Below, piece by piece: positions 1 to 5,538 of a DNA stretch of 7,496 nucleotides. Position numbers and translations under genes: made by a program. Positions within the stretch are counted from its first letter, which is position 1, and the number at the start of each line of letters is the position of its first letter. Under the pieces are notes generated by a model. That model was not told the origin of the DNA. It saw nothing but the letters and a program-made list of their open reading frames with translations, and did not search any database. Source of the DNA: Candidatus Micrarchaeaceae archaeon (GTDB taxonomy: Archaea; Micrarchaeota; Micrarchaeia; Micrarchaeales; Micrarchaeaceae); assembly GCA_027310535.1 (NCBI GenBank), contig DAIDAQ010000061.1:1-7496 (forward strand). Direction: 5' to 3'.

Positions 1-56
1 ACGGCAAGGTCTATGTCCATGTTGGCTCCAGCGAGTTCTTTAATTATCTTCTCCAT
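1..56 (-). CDS. Unidentified protein, N-terminal fragment (18 codons in window)
   Basis: An ATG at 56-54 opens a frame that stays open to the window edge and reads MEKIIKELAGANMDIDLAV. It begins 19 nt after the 3' end of the tRNA-Arg gene on the same strand, so it is probably cotranscribed with tRNA and tatD; no convincing Shine-Dalgarno sequence lies in that gap. The fragment is too short to assign a family. Its reality rests only on the open frame, the plausible composition (charged amphipathic N-terminus) and the position. Confidence 0.45.
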   Translation of the reverse strand, partial: MEKIIKELAGANMDIDLA

Positions 57-75
57 GCAATCTCAACAATTGTAA

Positions 76-190
76 CGGGCCTGGGGGGATTTGAACCCCC
101 GGCCATCACCTTTCCTCTTTCTTGATGGAGCTTCTTCCTAAGAGGCTCCCTTAGAAGGGTGCCGCTCTGTCCAAACTGAGCTACAGGCCC
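76..190 (-). tRNA. tRNA-Arg(UCU) with a 40-nt intron
   Basis: The gene folds as a complete cloverleaf. The acceptor GGGCCTG pairs perfectly with CAGGCCC, the D arm is GCTC/GAGC with the GG of the D loop, and the T arm is GGGGG-TTCAAAT-CCCCC. The discriminator base is G and no CCA is encoded. The anticodon loop CTTCTAA carries anticodon TCT (bases 155-153), which reads AGA and AGG. Exon 1 is 190-152 and exon 2 is 111-76, giving a 75-nt mature tRNA. The base pair at 27-43 is a G-A mismatch in this fold; the other anticodon-stem pairs form. The intron sits between positions 37 and 38, the standard archaeal site. The gene is squeezed 5 nt after the tatD stop and 19 nt before the next start codon. 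Confidence 0.93.
112..151 (-). other. tRNA-Arg intron with relaxed bulge-helix-bulge
   Basis: Exon bases CTTC (157-154) can pair with intron bases GAGG (117-114) to give the 4-bp central helix, counting one G-U pair. It is flanked by 3-nt bulges TA^A (153-151) and AA^A (113-111), with the cuts after the second base of each bulge. This is the geometry recognised by archaeal tRNA-splicing endonuclease. The intron body also forms a hairpin (149-140 with 136-127, 9 of 10 pairs, loop AGG). It does not abut the 3' side of the central helix: nine unpaired bases (126-118) intervene, so the motif is relaxed. Because A occurs at both junctions, the boundaries are ambiguous by one base. Confidence 0.8.
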
Positions 191-195
191 ATGCA

Positions 196-990
196 TCAAT
201 ACCTTATCAACTGGCTTCTTGATTTATTAGCCTTGCCGTTGGTGTTGAAGAACCTCTTCGTGTTCTCCGAAAGCTGCTTGCAGGTTTCCTCAAAAGAGAG
301 CCCTTTTGCTTCAGCTATTAGGCGCGCGGACTTCTCGGCGTCATAAGGGACCTTGCCGACTATCGGGCAGTCGGTCTCGGCCATGAGCTGCTGTATGGGC
401 ACGTGCTTTATCACCTTCCTTCTCGATGATGAGGGCAGCGGCGGAATCGAGATCATGTAACCGAGCTTCGCCGCCTCATCTGCCTGCTTCTCTGTACCAG
501 AGAAAAAGTGCAGGTGCACCTTTGTCACTCCGCTCTCCTTTATCATCACTAGAACATCGCCCATTGCTTCTCTGGCATGCACTGAGATAGGCAAGTCCAG
601 CTCCTTTGCAAGTTCAAGCATATCCGCAAAAACCTTCTTCTGCACGACACGCTCCTTGTTGGTCTTCGCGAGAAGATAGTCGAGGCCGATCTCTCCTATT
701 GCGACTATTTTCTGGTTGTTCTGTTTTATGAGCCCTATGTTGAACTCGAGCTCGTTGTCCTGCAATAAAGGAACGTGCTCTGGATCGATGCCAATGGCGG
801 CAAAAATGTTCACGTTATCGCTTATCTGCAAAGTCTTCAGATTAGACTTAGTGTCCACTCCATCGGTTATTATTGTAAGAACACCATTCTCTATGGATTC
901 CTTCACTTGGGTGAGGTCCTCAAATATGTCAAGGTGGCAGTGCGCGTCTGCAAGCTCTCTCTTGTTTAGGGATGATTCCCGCTCCTGCAT
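196..990 (-). CDS. tatD: TatD-family metal-dependent hydrolase (putative DNase)
   Basis: A TIM-barrel amidohydrolase-fold enzyme of the TatD family, whose studied members are divalent-metal nucleases acting in DNA repair or degradation. Family landmarks appear in order, numbered from the start at 990: AHCH near residues 16-19 (the HxH metal pair), GEIGLDY at 99-105 with the metal-ligand Glu, SVHAREA at 137-142, HFFSG at 161-165, and the ETDCP motif with the catalytic Asp at 207. The length of 264 aa is normal. The frame also has an ATG at 1008 and a GTG at 1029. I chose 990 because GAGG at 1000-997 lies 6 nt upstream, and because the TATA element at 1035-1043 would place transcription start near 1013, downstream of the GTG. 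The ATG at 1008 remains possible on a nearly leaderless message. The gene is followed after 5 nt by the tRNA. Confidence 0.9.
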   Translation of the reverse strand: MQERESSLNKRELADAHCHLDIFEDLTQVKESIENGVLTIITDGVDTKSNLKTLQISDNVNIFAAIGIDPEHVPLLQDNELEFNIGLIKQNNQKIVAIGEIGLDYLLAKTNKERVVQKKVFADMLELAKELDLPISVHAREAMGDVLVMIKESGVTKVHLHFFSGTEKQADEAAKLGYMISIPPLPSSSRRKVIKHVPIQQLMAETDCPIVGKVPYDAEKSARLIAEAKGLSFEETCKQLSENTKRFFNTNGKANKSRSQLIRY

Positions 991-1034
991 TACCTGCCTC
1001 GTGGGCATCGAACCAGAATCTCTTTGCACCGCAA

Positions 1035-1043
1035 CTTATATAG
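1035..1043. promoter_or_regulatory. Shared TATA element of two divergent genes
   Basis: The sequence CTTATATAG is almost palindromic and resembles the archaeal TATA box on both strands. At the usual distance of about 26 nt from its centre, rightward transcription would start near 1065. That gives a 14-nt leader carrying GAGGGTGA before the ATG at 1079. Leftward transcription would start near 1013, just upstream of the ATGs at 1008 and 990 of tatD. It is the only good TATA candidate I see between the two genes. Spacing and sequence are seen; use in both directions is inferred. Confidence 0.6.
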
Positions 1044-1078
1044 CCTTTTGATGCAATACAACAGCAGAGGGTGAAACT

Positions 1079-2113
1079 ATGGAAGGGACAGGGGAGCATG
1101 ACGGCGTTTCACGCTCAAGATTCAACAGGATTGTGAGGCTGAACTACATACTTATAGCGCTTGTGGTTGTGGTGTTCGTCTTTGCCGTTTATGTCCTGAC
1201 CAACAGCAAGGGTGCGCATAGCGGCACTACAGTGCCTGCCGCCACGGCAGGCTCAAATAACGCAAGCGGGTCGTTCGGGCGCACTATCGCTGGCATCAAC
1301 AGGCCGTTCAACGCTACAGAGCTCGCCACGATAAACAACGCGCCTGACTCGTATTTTGAGAAGGCGGGGGAATTGCTGCTGAACAACTCGCTCGCAGACT
1401 TCCAGTATCCGTACAACGTGCGCCCGGTTAACAAGTCTTACATCACAAGCGGCTTCTCCACAGGTGGGAAGCCGAGCGTGATATTCATCGGCGCGCTCTC
1501 GTGCATATTCTGCGGTGAGAACAGGTGGGCGATGGCGCTAGCGCTGTCCAGGTTCGGCAGCTTCGGCAGCCTCTATTACGGGTACAGCGCGTTGGGCGAC
1601 GGTGACCTCCCTACGATCTACTTCGAGCCGTACAACTACACGACGCCTGCAGGCGTGGCGTTTGGGGACAACTACACTAGCAGCTATGTGAATTTCATAT
1701 CTGCGGAATACGAGTCGCCTATAACTGCAGGGTTCGAGATACAGCCGCTCTCCTACTTTATAAGCAAGGCGCAGAACAGCACCGTAGTCAGTGCGCTAAA
1801 GTTCATGAACGCTACAGGGCTCTTTGTAGGGACGCCGTTCACGCTCTGGGGCAACGTACTCGTGCCTGGCGCTGATGCGGTTGTGCTCGGGGACACGATA
1901 CCGACAAACAGCACCTACCCGCTTCAGTCCATGACGCACGCGCAGGTGCTGCAGAGGCTGCGCAGCTTCAACACCCAGTTCGCGTACTCTGAATACGCGG
2001 CAGCCGATATCTATGCCGCATACGCGTGCGCTACGGTTGTCAGCAAGCCCTCATTCTGCTCGCTCCCTGCCATACAAGGGCTGGAGTCTGTTTTGAACGT
2101 CAGTGCAGGATGA
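1079..2113 (+). CDS. DUF929-family membrane-anchored thioredoxin-like protein
   Basis: A 344-aa protein with a short charged cytoplasmic N-terminus, one membrane segment at about residues 22-41, a low-complexity Ser/Thr/Ala/Gly/Asn linker to about 70, and an extracytoplasmic domain. At 131-160 it has the DUF929 signature: a beta strand (SVIFIGAL), then the CxxC pair C142-I-F-C145, then ENRWAMALALSRFG. This resembles the active site of thioredoxin/DsbA-type proteins. DUF929 is common in acidophilic archaea; a role in thiol-disulfide exchange outside the cell is inferred from the motif. Two further cysteines (317, 327) lie near the C-terminus. Ten N-x-S/T sequons occur, all beyond the membrane segment, consistent with surface N-glycosylation. 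A ribosome-binding site GAGGGTGA ends 4 nt before the ATG. The gene is first in a unit with the V4R gene and secY. Confidence 0.85.
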   Translation: MEGTGEHDGVSRSRFNRIVRLNYILIALVVVVFVFAVYVLTNSKGAHSGTTVPAATAGSNNASGSFGRTIAGINRPFNATELATINNAPDSYFEKAGELLLNNSLADFQYPYNVRPVNKSYITSGFSTGGKPSVIFIGALSCIFCGENRWAMALALSRFGSFGSLYYGYSALGDGDLPTIYFEPYNYTTPAGVAFGDNYTSSYVNFISAEYESPITAGFEIQPLSYFISKAQNSTVVSALKFMNATGLFVGTPFTLWGNVLVPGADAVVLGDTIPTNSTYPLQSMTHAQVLQRLRSFNTQFAYSEYAAADIYAAYACATVVSKPSFCSLPAIQGLESVLNVSAG

Positions 2114-2117
2114 GCCA

Positions 2118-3104
2118 ATGGCTGTGAAAAAGACCGGCAAGAGGGGGGCAACGCAAAGGATGCTGGAAGCATGGCGGTCGTACGGGAACGGGAGAGCAGG
2201 CTCTGGCAATAAGAAAGCCGCAGAGACGTTGAGGCAGCCCTCAGGATACGAGGAGGTGCTGCTTGACGGGGTGCTACGCGGGCGAGGCTGGAGGCAGAAG
2301 GCAGACGGCGCGCTCTTTGCGAGTGCCGTTGCATCGATGGCAGAGTCGCTGCGCGTCCTGCGCTTTGCGAGAGGGATAAAGGCTGGGAAGGTGCTGTATT
2401 CGCTGTGCGCGAGGTCAGGCGAATACAGGAATCCGCTGCTCGGCCTTCCAGATTTCTTCGGAAACGCAGGCTATCCGCGCATGAGGTACGAGCGGAACGG
2501 AAGGTCGTTTGCAGTTAGGATGCAGTCGCAGCAGGCTTCAGTCGGGGCGAACATACACGCATTTGAGGCAGGCCTGGTGTCAGGGTTCCTTGGCATAGCC
2601 GAGGGCCGTCCAGTGCTCCTTTCTGAGAGTGCGTGCTCCGCGAACGGTTCGGAATACTGCGTCTTTGAGGAGGCCCCAGCAAGGGGCAGCACGGTGGAGC
2701 CTGACGACCTCTCGGAGTGGCTCCTGCGCCTGCTTCAGGAAGGCGCGCCGCGCAGTAGCTGGGGTATAAATAGCTATTACAGCAATCTCATTTGGGAAAC
2801 TGCACTGCACAGCATGTACAGCGCAGAGATAAGGGGCATAGTGCACTACTACGGCGATTTATTGGGGCGCATAACCAGGAGGGACAACCGCAAGCCGGAG
2901 AAGGAGCTCGGCAGGATGCTGGATTCGCTTGCGCTGGGGAGGATGAGGGTGGAGGGCAAGGCATCGTTCCACGTCATTTTCGACGCGGTATCCATGAGGA
3001 GGAGGTTCACGGACATATCGCTCGCCTTCGCCAGCGGGTTCCTTGGCGGAAATCTGCAGGTCAGTGAGCAGAGTGGAGGCTATTCCATATCGATCCTTCA
3101 ATGA
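2118..3104 (+). CDS. V4R-domain protein with a degenerate second V4R copy
   Basis: A soluble 328-aa protein with a basic N-terminus. Residues about 79-184 form a V4R (4-vinyl reductase, Bet3-like fold) domain ending in the typical pattern AFEAGLVSGFLG...E..C..NGSEYCVF, with Cys173 and Cys181 at the positions conserved in the family. V4R domains generally bind small hydrophobic ligands and serve as sensors or accessory domains; the ligand here is unknown. Residues about 231-326 look like a second copy: MRYERNGRSFAVRM (122-135) matches MRVEGKASFHVIFD (276-289), and VSGFLG (154-159) matches ASGFLG (305-310). This copy lacks the cysteines. A GTG at 2103 lies in the same frame. I chose ATG 2118 because it follows the DUF929 stop by 4 nt and GGATGA precedes it at a workable distance. 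No DNA-binding domain is evident. Confidence 0.78.
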   Translation: MAVKKTGKRGATQRMLEAWRSYGNGRAGSGNKKAAETLRQPSGYEEVLLDGVLRGRGWRQKADGALFASAVASMAESLRVLRFARGIKAGKVLYSLCARSGEYRNPLLGLPDFFGNAGYPRMRYERNGRSFAVRMQSQQASVGANIHAFEAGLVSGFLGIAEGRPVLLSESACSANGSEYCVFEEAPARGSTVEPDDLSEWLLRLLQEGAPRSSWGINSYYSNLIWETALHSMYSAEIRGIVHYYGDLLGRITRRDNRKPEKELGRMLDSLALGRMRVEGKASFHVIFDAVSMRRRFTDISLAFASGFLGGNLQVSEQSGGYSISILQ

Positions 3105-3113
3105 GGTAGTCAG

Positions 3114-4577
3114 ATGGCATTCGAGTTCATGGACCGAATCTCAAAGTTTATACCGACAATCAAGGGCCCATCAAGGCCGCTCTCCCTCAGGGAGAAGCTC
3201 TACTGGACCGCAGGCATACTCGGGATCTATTTCCTGCTCTACAACATCAATGCATACGGGGTGAGCACTGCGCCTACGTCTGCAGAGCTGCAGCTTGTCA
3301 GCATAATCTTCGCCGCAAAGATAGGCAGCATAATAACGGTCGGAATAGGGCCGATAGTGCTTGCGAGCATACTGCTGCAGGTCATCAGCGGCTCTGGGCT
3401 TATGAAGGTAGACATGAAAGACATGCAGCAGAAGGCGAGGTTCCAGGCGATGCAGAAGATGCTCGCCATGATCATAGCCTTTGTTGAGGCGTTCTTCTAT
3501 GCGGCGACAGGGTTTGTCCCTCTCGCCTCGGCCTCATTTGCTGGGATCGTCGTTGTGCAGCTTGCAGTCGGCGCGATAATCGTACTATACATGGACGAGA
3601 TGATGAGCAAGTACGGCATAACCTCAGGCATAAACCTATTCATCGCGAGCGGGGTCTCATACGCCATCGTCGCGGGTACCGCAACGATACTGCTCCCAGA
3701 GGCTGCGGCAGCAATAGGCGCCGGGGGAGCTGCTGCCATCTCAAATGCTGTGCTTGTCTTCGCGCCCCTCTTCTTCGCCATAATAATCTTCATGGTCAGC
3801 ATCTACGCATACGAGACAAAGGTGGAGCTGCCGCTCTCTTTCGAGCAGCTGCGTGGCATAGGCGGCAGGTTGCCGATACCATTCCTCTACGTATCTGTGC
3901 TTCCCGTTATCCTGGCGTCCGCGCTCGAGCTCAGCCTTACTGTCTGGTTCAGGTTCCTGAATGGTATCACGGGCGCGTTCGCCAACCTCGCAAAGTTCAT
4001 CGCCTATTACCAGCCGGTGGGTACCGCAGGTGGTGGCACGACGCTGCAGCTTGCCGGCGGAATAACATATCTGATATCGCCGAACTTCCCGCTCCCTTAC
4101 GCAGCGCCGCTCGGAATCGGCGGCTACATTCCGTACTTCAATTACCTAGTGTCTAGTACCAGCCAGCTCTTCCTCCCGTGGGGTGGGGTACTGCTTGTCC
4201 CGGAGTGGATACACGTGCTGCTCTACGTAGGCGTCCTCGCCTCGCTGTCCGTCATCTTTGGGAAGCTGTGGACCACAATGGCAGGGCAGAGCCCGAAGGA
4301 CCTTGCCGAGCAGATAGGAAGCATGGGCTGGCAGATCCCGGGGTTCAGGAGGGATCCTAGAATAATCGAGCAGCTGCTGAACCGCTACATCCCAACAATA
4401 ATCATACTGGGAAGCCTCTTCGTTGGGTTGCTCGCAGCGCTTGCCACGCTGACCGGAGCCGTAGGCACCGGCATGGGCATACTGCTCACTGTCGGGATAA
4501 TATACATGCTCTACCAGCAGCTGGAACAGGAGAGGCTCTTTGAGAGCTATCCGCTGCTCGACAAGATAATGAAGTGA
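3114..4577 (+). CDS. secY: Protein translocase subunit SecY
   Basis: The channel-forming subunit of the SecYE-beta translocase, which threads unfolded secretory proteins across, and membrane proteins into, the cytoplasmic membrane. At 487 aa it is somewhat long for an archaeal SecY. Ten membrane segments can be placed at roughly 28-48, 72-93, 111-135, 143-160, 174-197, 211-232, 256-280, 360-385, 423-446 and 447-470. The plug region follows segment 1. The cytoplasmic loop after segment 6 (YETKVELPLSFEQLRGIGGRLPIP when read in two parts, 233-256) and the loop before segment 9 (IPGFRRDPR, 408-416) carry the conserved basic ribosome-docking residues. A long, Gly-rich external stretch lies between segments 7 and 8. 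The Shine-Dalgarno GAGGT (3103-3107) overlaps the stop of the V4R gene, so the two are probably translationally linked. No ribosomal-protein genes flank it. Confidence 0.96.
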   Translation: MAFEFMDRISKFIPTIKGPSRPLSLREKLYWTAGILGIYFLLYNINAYGVSTAPTSAELQLVSIIFAAKIGSIITVGIGPIVLASILLQVISGSGLMKVDMKDMQQKARFQAMQKMLAMIIAFVEAFFYAATGFVPLASASFAGIVVVQLAVGAIIVLYMDEMMSKYGITSGINLFIASGVSYAIVAGTATILLPEAAAAIGAGGAAAISNAVLVFAPLFFAIIIFMVSIYAYETKVELPLSFEQLRGIGGRLPIPFLYVSVLPVILASALELSLTVWFRFLNGITGAFANLAKFIAYYQPVGTAGGGTTLQLAGGITYLISPNFPLPYAAPLGIGGYIPYFNYLVSSTSQLFLPWGGVLLVPEWIHVLLYVGVLASLSVIFGKLWTTMAGQSPKDLAEQIGSMGWQIPGFRRDPRIIEQLLNRYIPTIIILGSLFVGLLAALATLTGAVGTGMGILLTVGIIYMLYQQLEQERLFESYPLLDKIMK

Positions 4578-4583
4578 GCAAAG

Positions 4584-4611
4584 GGGCTCGCAGCCCGCGA
4601 TTGCTTCTGCG
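4584..4611. terminator. Possible hairpins between convergent genes
   Basis: The 35-bp gap between the secY stop and the stop of the opposing gene holds GGGCT-CGC-AGCCC (4584-4596) and an overlapping alternative stem, CGCAG (4589-4593) with CTGCG (4607-4611). These could act as a transcription barrier in both directions. Archaeal termination usually relies on T-rich tracts, and none is present in the gap, so the assignment is weak. Confidence 0.25.
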
Positions 4612-4612
4612 G

Positions 4613-5155
4613 TCAGCGCCTTAGCCAGCCCTTCCTCGGAAGGATGTACTCGCCGCCCTGCATGTTCCTCCACTCCATCCATGTCGAGACGTTTGAGGTA
4701 ATTGACTTGCTGGCGGATTCGATGAACCTTCCAACTTCCTTCTGTGCAAGCGACTCTTCCTCATAGTACCTTCTGGAGTCGCTGCCTAACCTGTACGCCA
4801 CAAGTAGCATCACCTTTTCAACTGCCTTTGTCTTGTCGTACGGGCAATACTTGTTCCTCTCGAAGAATGCCTGCGCGCCGATGAACAGCCCCGCAGGTCC
4901 GTAATCCATTGTCTTTGCAACCTCATGGCCGAGCTGTGGAATTATCGAAGCGAGTTCTTCCTTGCCTGCCGCTTTATAGGCGTCAGCCAGCTCGATAAAG
5001 ATATTGTTTGAAAGTTTCCCGGCAGAGATAAACTCCTTCTCCAAGTCATCGATGCATTTTTCGTTCACTTTCACGCCGCGGCGTGCTCTCAGCAGGTCGT
5101 CGCCCGCCTCCTCCTGCGATATGCCGTCTTCCCCTTTCCTATCTCGTGATAACAT
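4613..5155 (-). CDS. Hypothetical protein, 180 aa, helical and charged
   Basis: I do not recognise this protein. It is predicted soluble, with no signal peptide or membrane segment. It appears mainly helical, with charged helices at about 30-75 (DDLEKEFISAGKLSNN, ELADAYKAAGKEELASI) and 108-155 (KAVEKVMLLVAYRLGSDSRR, YYEEESLAQKEVGRF), and a basic C-terminus (PRKGWLRR). The first ATG is used because the preceding in-frame codons give no other start. A TATA-like element at 5186-5193 would start transcription about 8 nt upstream of it. It ends 35 nt from the convergent secY stop. It lies downstream of a methyltransferase remnant on the same strand but shows no nuclease motif that would make it the cognate restriction enzyme. 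Confidence 0.7.
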   Translation of the reverse strand: MLSRDRKGEDGISQEEAGDDLLRARRGVKVNEKCIDDLEKEFISAGKLSNNIFIELADAYKAAGKEELASIIPQLGHEVAKTMDYGPAGLFIGAQAFFERNKYCPYDKTKAVEKVMLLVAYRLGSDSRRYYEEESLAQKEVGRFIESASKSITSNVSTWMEWRNMQGGEYILPRKGWLRR

Positions 5156-5185
5156 CTTCTCACGCCTTTAATTGCTACATTTAGA

Positions 5186-5193
5186 TATATTAG
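5186..5193 (-). promoter_or_regulatory. TATA element for the 180-aa gene
   Basis: On the minus strand the sequence reads TAATATAT in an AT-rich patch (5161-5220 is 21 of 60 G+C). Its centre is about 26 nt upstream of 5163, leaving a leader of about 8 nt before the ATG at 5155-5153. Position and sequence fit an archaeal promoter. Confidence 0.45.
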
Positions 5194-5267
5194 CTTTTCT
5201 GTAACAAGGATGGCTTTGTCCATAAATCCCCACTTGCCCGCAAAATCTGAAATCTGTCCATAAAGTA

Positions 5268-5495
5268 TCATCGGCGATAACTGCCCTCTGTCATCCTGAT
5301 TTCGCCCTTAGACAAGCCATATATCGAGTATACTTCCTTATCTATGTGCTTCTTTAGCTCGTCCAAGTTAGACGAATGCTGCTCATTTAGTGCCTTGTCA
5401 ACCAAGTCAACAAGTGTCTTCTGCTTGTTTCTAGGCAGAACCTTATGGCTTTCCGTGAAAGTTCCGCAACTACTTTTGTACGGAAAGCGGCGCCC
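5268..5495 (-). pseudogene. C-terminal remnant of a type II DNA methyltransferase
   Basis: The minus strand holds an open frame, stop to stop, without an ATG near its beginning. From about 5450 it reads SHKVLPRNKQKTLVDLVDKA, then a helix (NLDELKKHIDKEVYS), then IYGLSKGEIRMTEGSYRR, ending with TGA at 5270-5268. The pattern of a long helix, then (I/L)D..VY..YGL...EI...EG, then the end of the protein is the typical C-terminus of Eco57I/TaqI-like N6-adenine methyltransferases and type IIG enzymes. The last helix of their specificity domain pairs with a strongly conserved VYELYGL segment. Only about 60 of several hundred to over a thousand residues remain, with no catalytic motif (NPPY/F). This is therefore a remnant left by deletion or rearrangement. 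A 4-nt ATGA overlap couples its stop to a further short reading frame (5271-5089). Confidence 0.72.
5448..5488. repeat. Imperfect inverted repeat forming a long hairpin
   Basis: GCTTTCCGT (5448-5456) is an exact 9-bp inverse of ACGGAAAGC (5480-5488). Inside it, AAAGT (5458-5462) pairs with ACTTT (5472-5476), leaving a 9-nt loop at 5463-5471 and a small internal bulge. It lies exactly where recognisable methyltransferase homology begins, and downstream of the 170-aa gene. It could be the scar or end of a mobile element, or a terminator hairpin for the rightward neighbours read leftward. Confidence 0.6.
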
Positions 5496-5521
5496 CTATA
5501 GGCGCCATTGTTGCGGCGCCC
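5487..5521. repeat. GC-rich cluster of GGCGCC palindromes
   Basis: The 6-bp palindrome GGCGCC occurs three times in 32 bp (5489-5494, 5501-5506, 5515-5520). The outer two lie in a direct repeat, GCGGCGCCC (5487-5495 and 5513-5521). Adjacent copies can pair as stems around CCTATA or ATTGTTGC. It adjoins the inverted repeat and lies 18 nt beyond the stop of the 170-aa gene, so a terminator or RNA-stability role is possible. Confidence 0.6.
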
Positions 5522-5538
5522 GCATTATCTGCACAGGC

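Noticed and set aside
991..1029. Longer tatD beginning at GTG 1029
   Set aside because: The TATA element at 1035-1043 would place transcription start downstream of this codon, and the extra residues (MQRDSGS) match nothing in the family.
2103..2117. GTG start for the V4R gene overlapping the end of the DUF929 gene
   Set aside because: The ATG at 2118 is a stronger start with GGATGA upstream and a 4-nt gap; the five extra residues show no conservation pattern I can recognise.
4146..4682. 178-codon open frame on the minus strand opposite secY
   Set aside because: It lies antisense to strongly conserved membrane segments of secY and has a composition typical of a shadow frame.
5089..5271. 60-codon minus-strand frame as an intact gene
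   Set aside because: It contains the promoter and first 67 bp of the 180-aa gene and ends in an arginine run; kept only as an observation because of its ATGA overlap.
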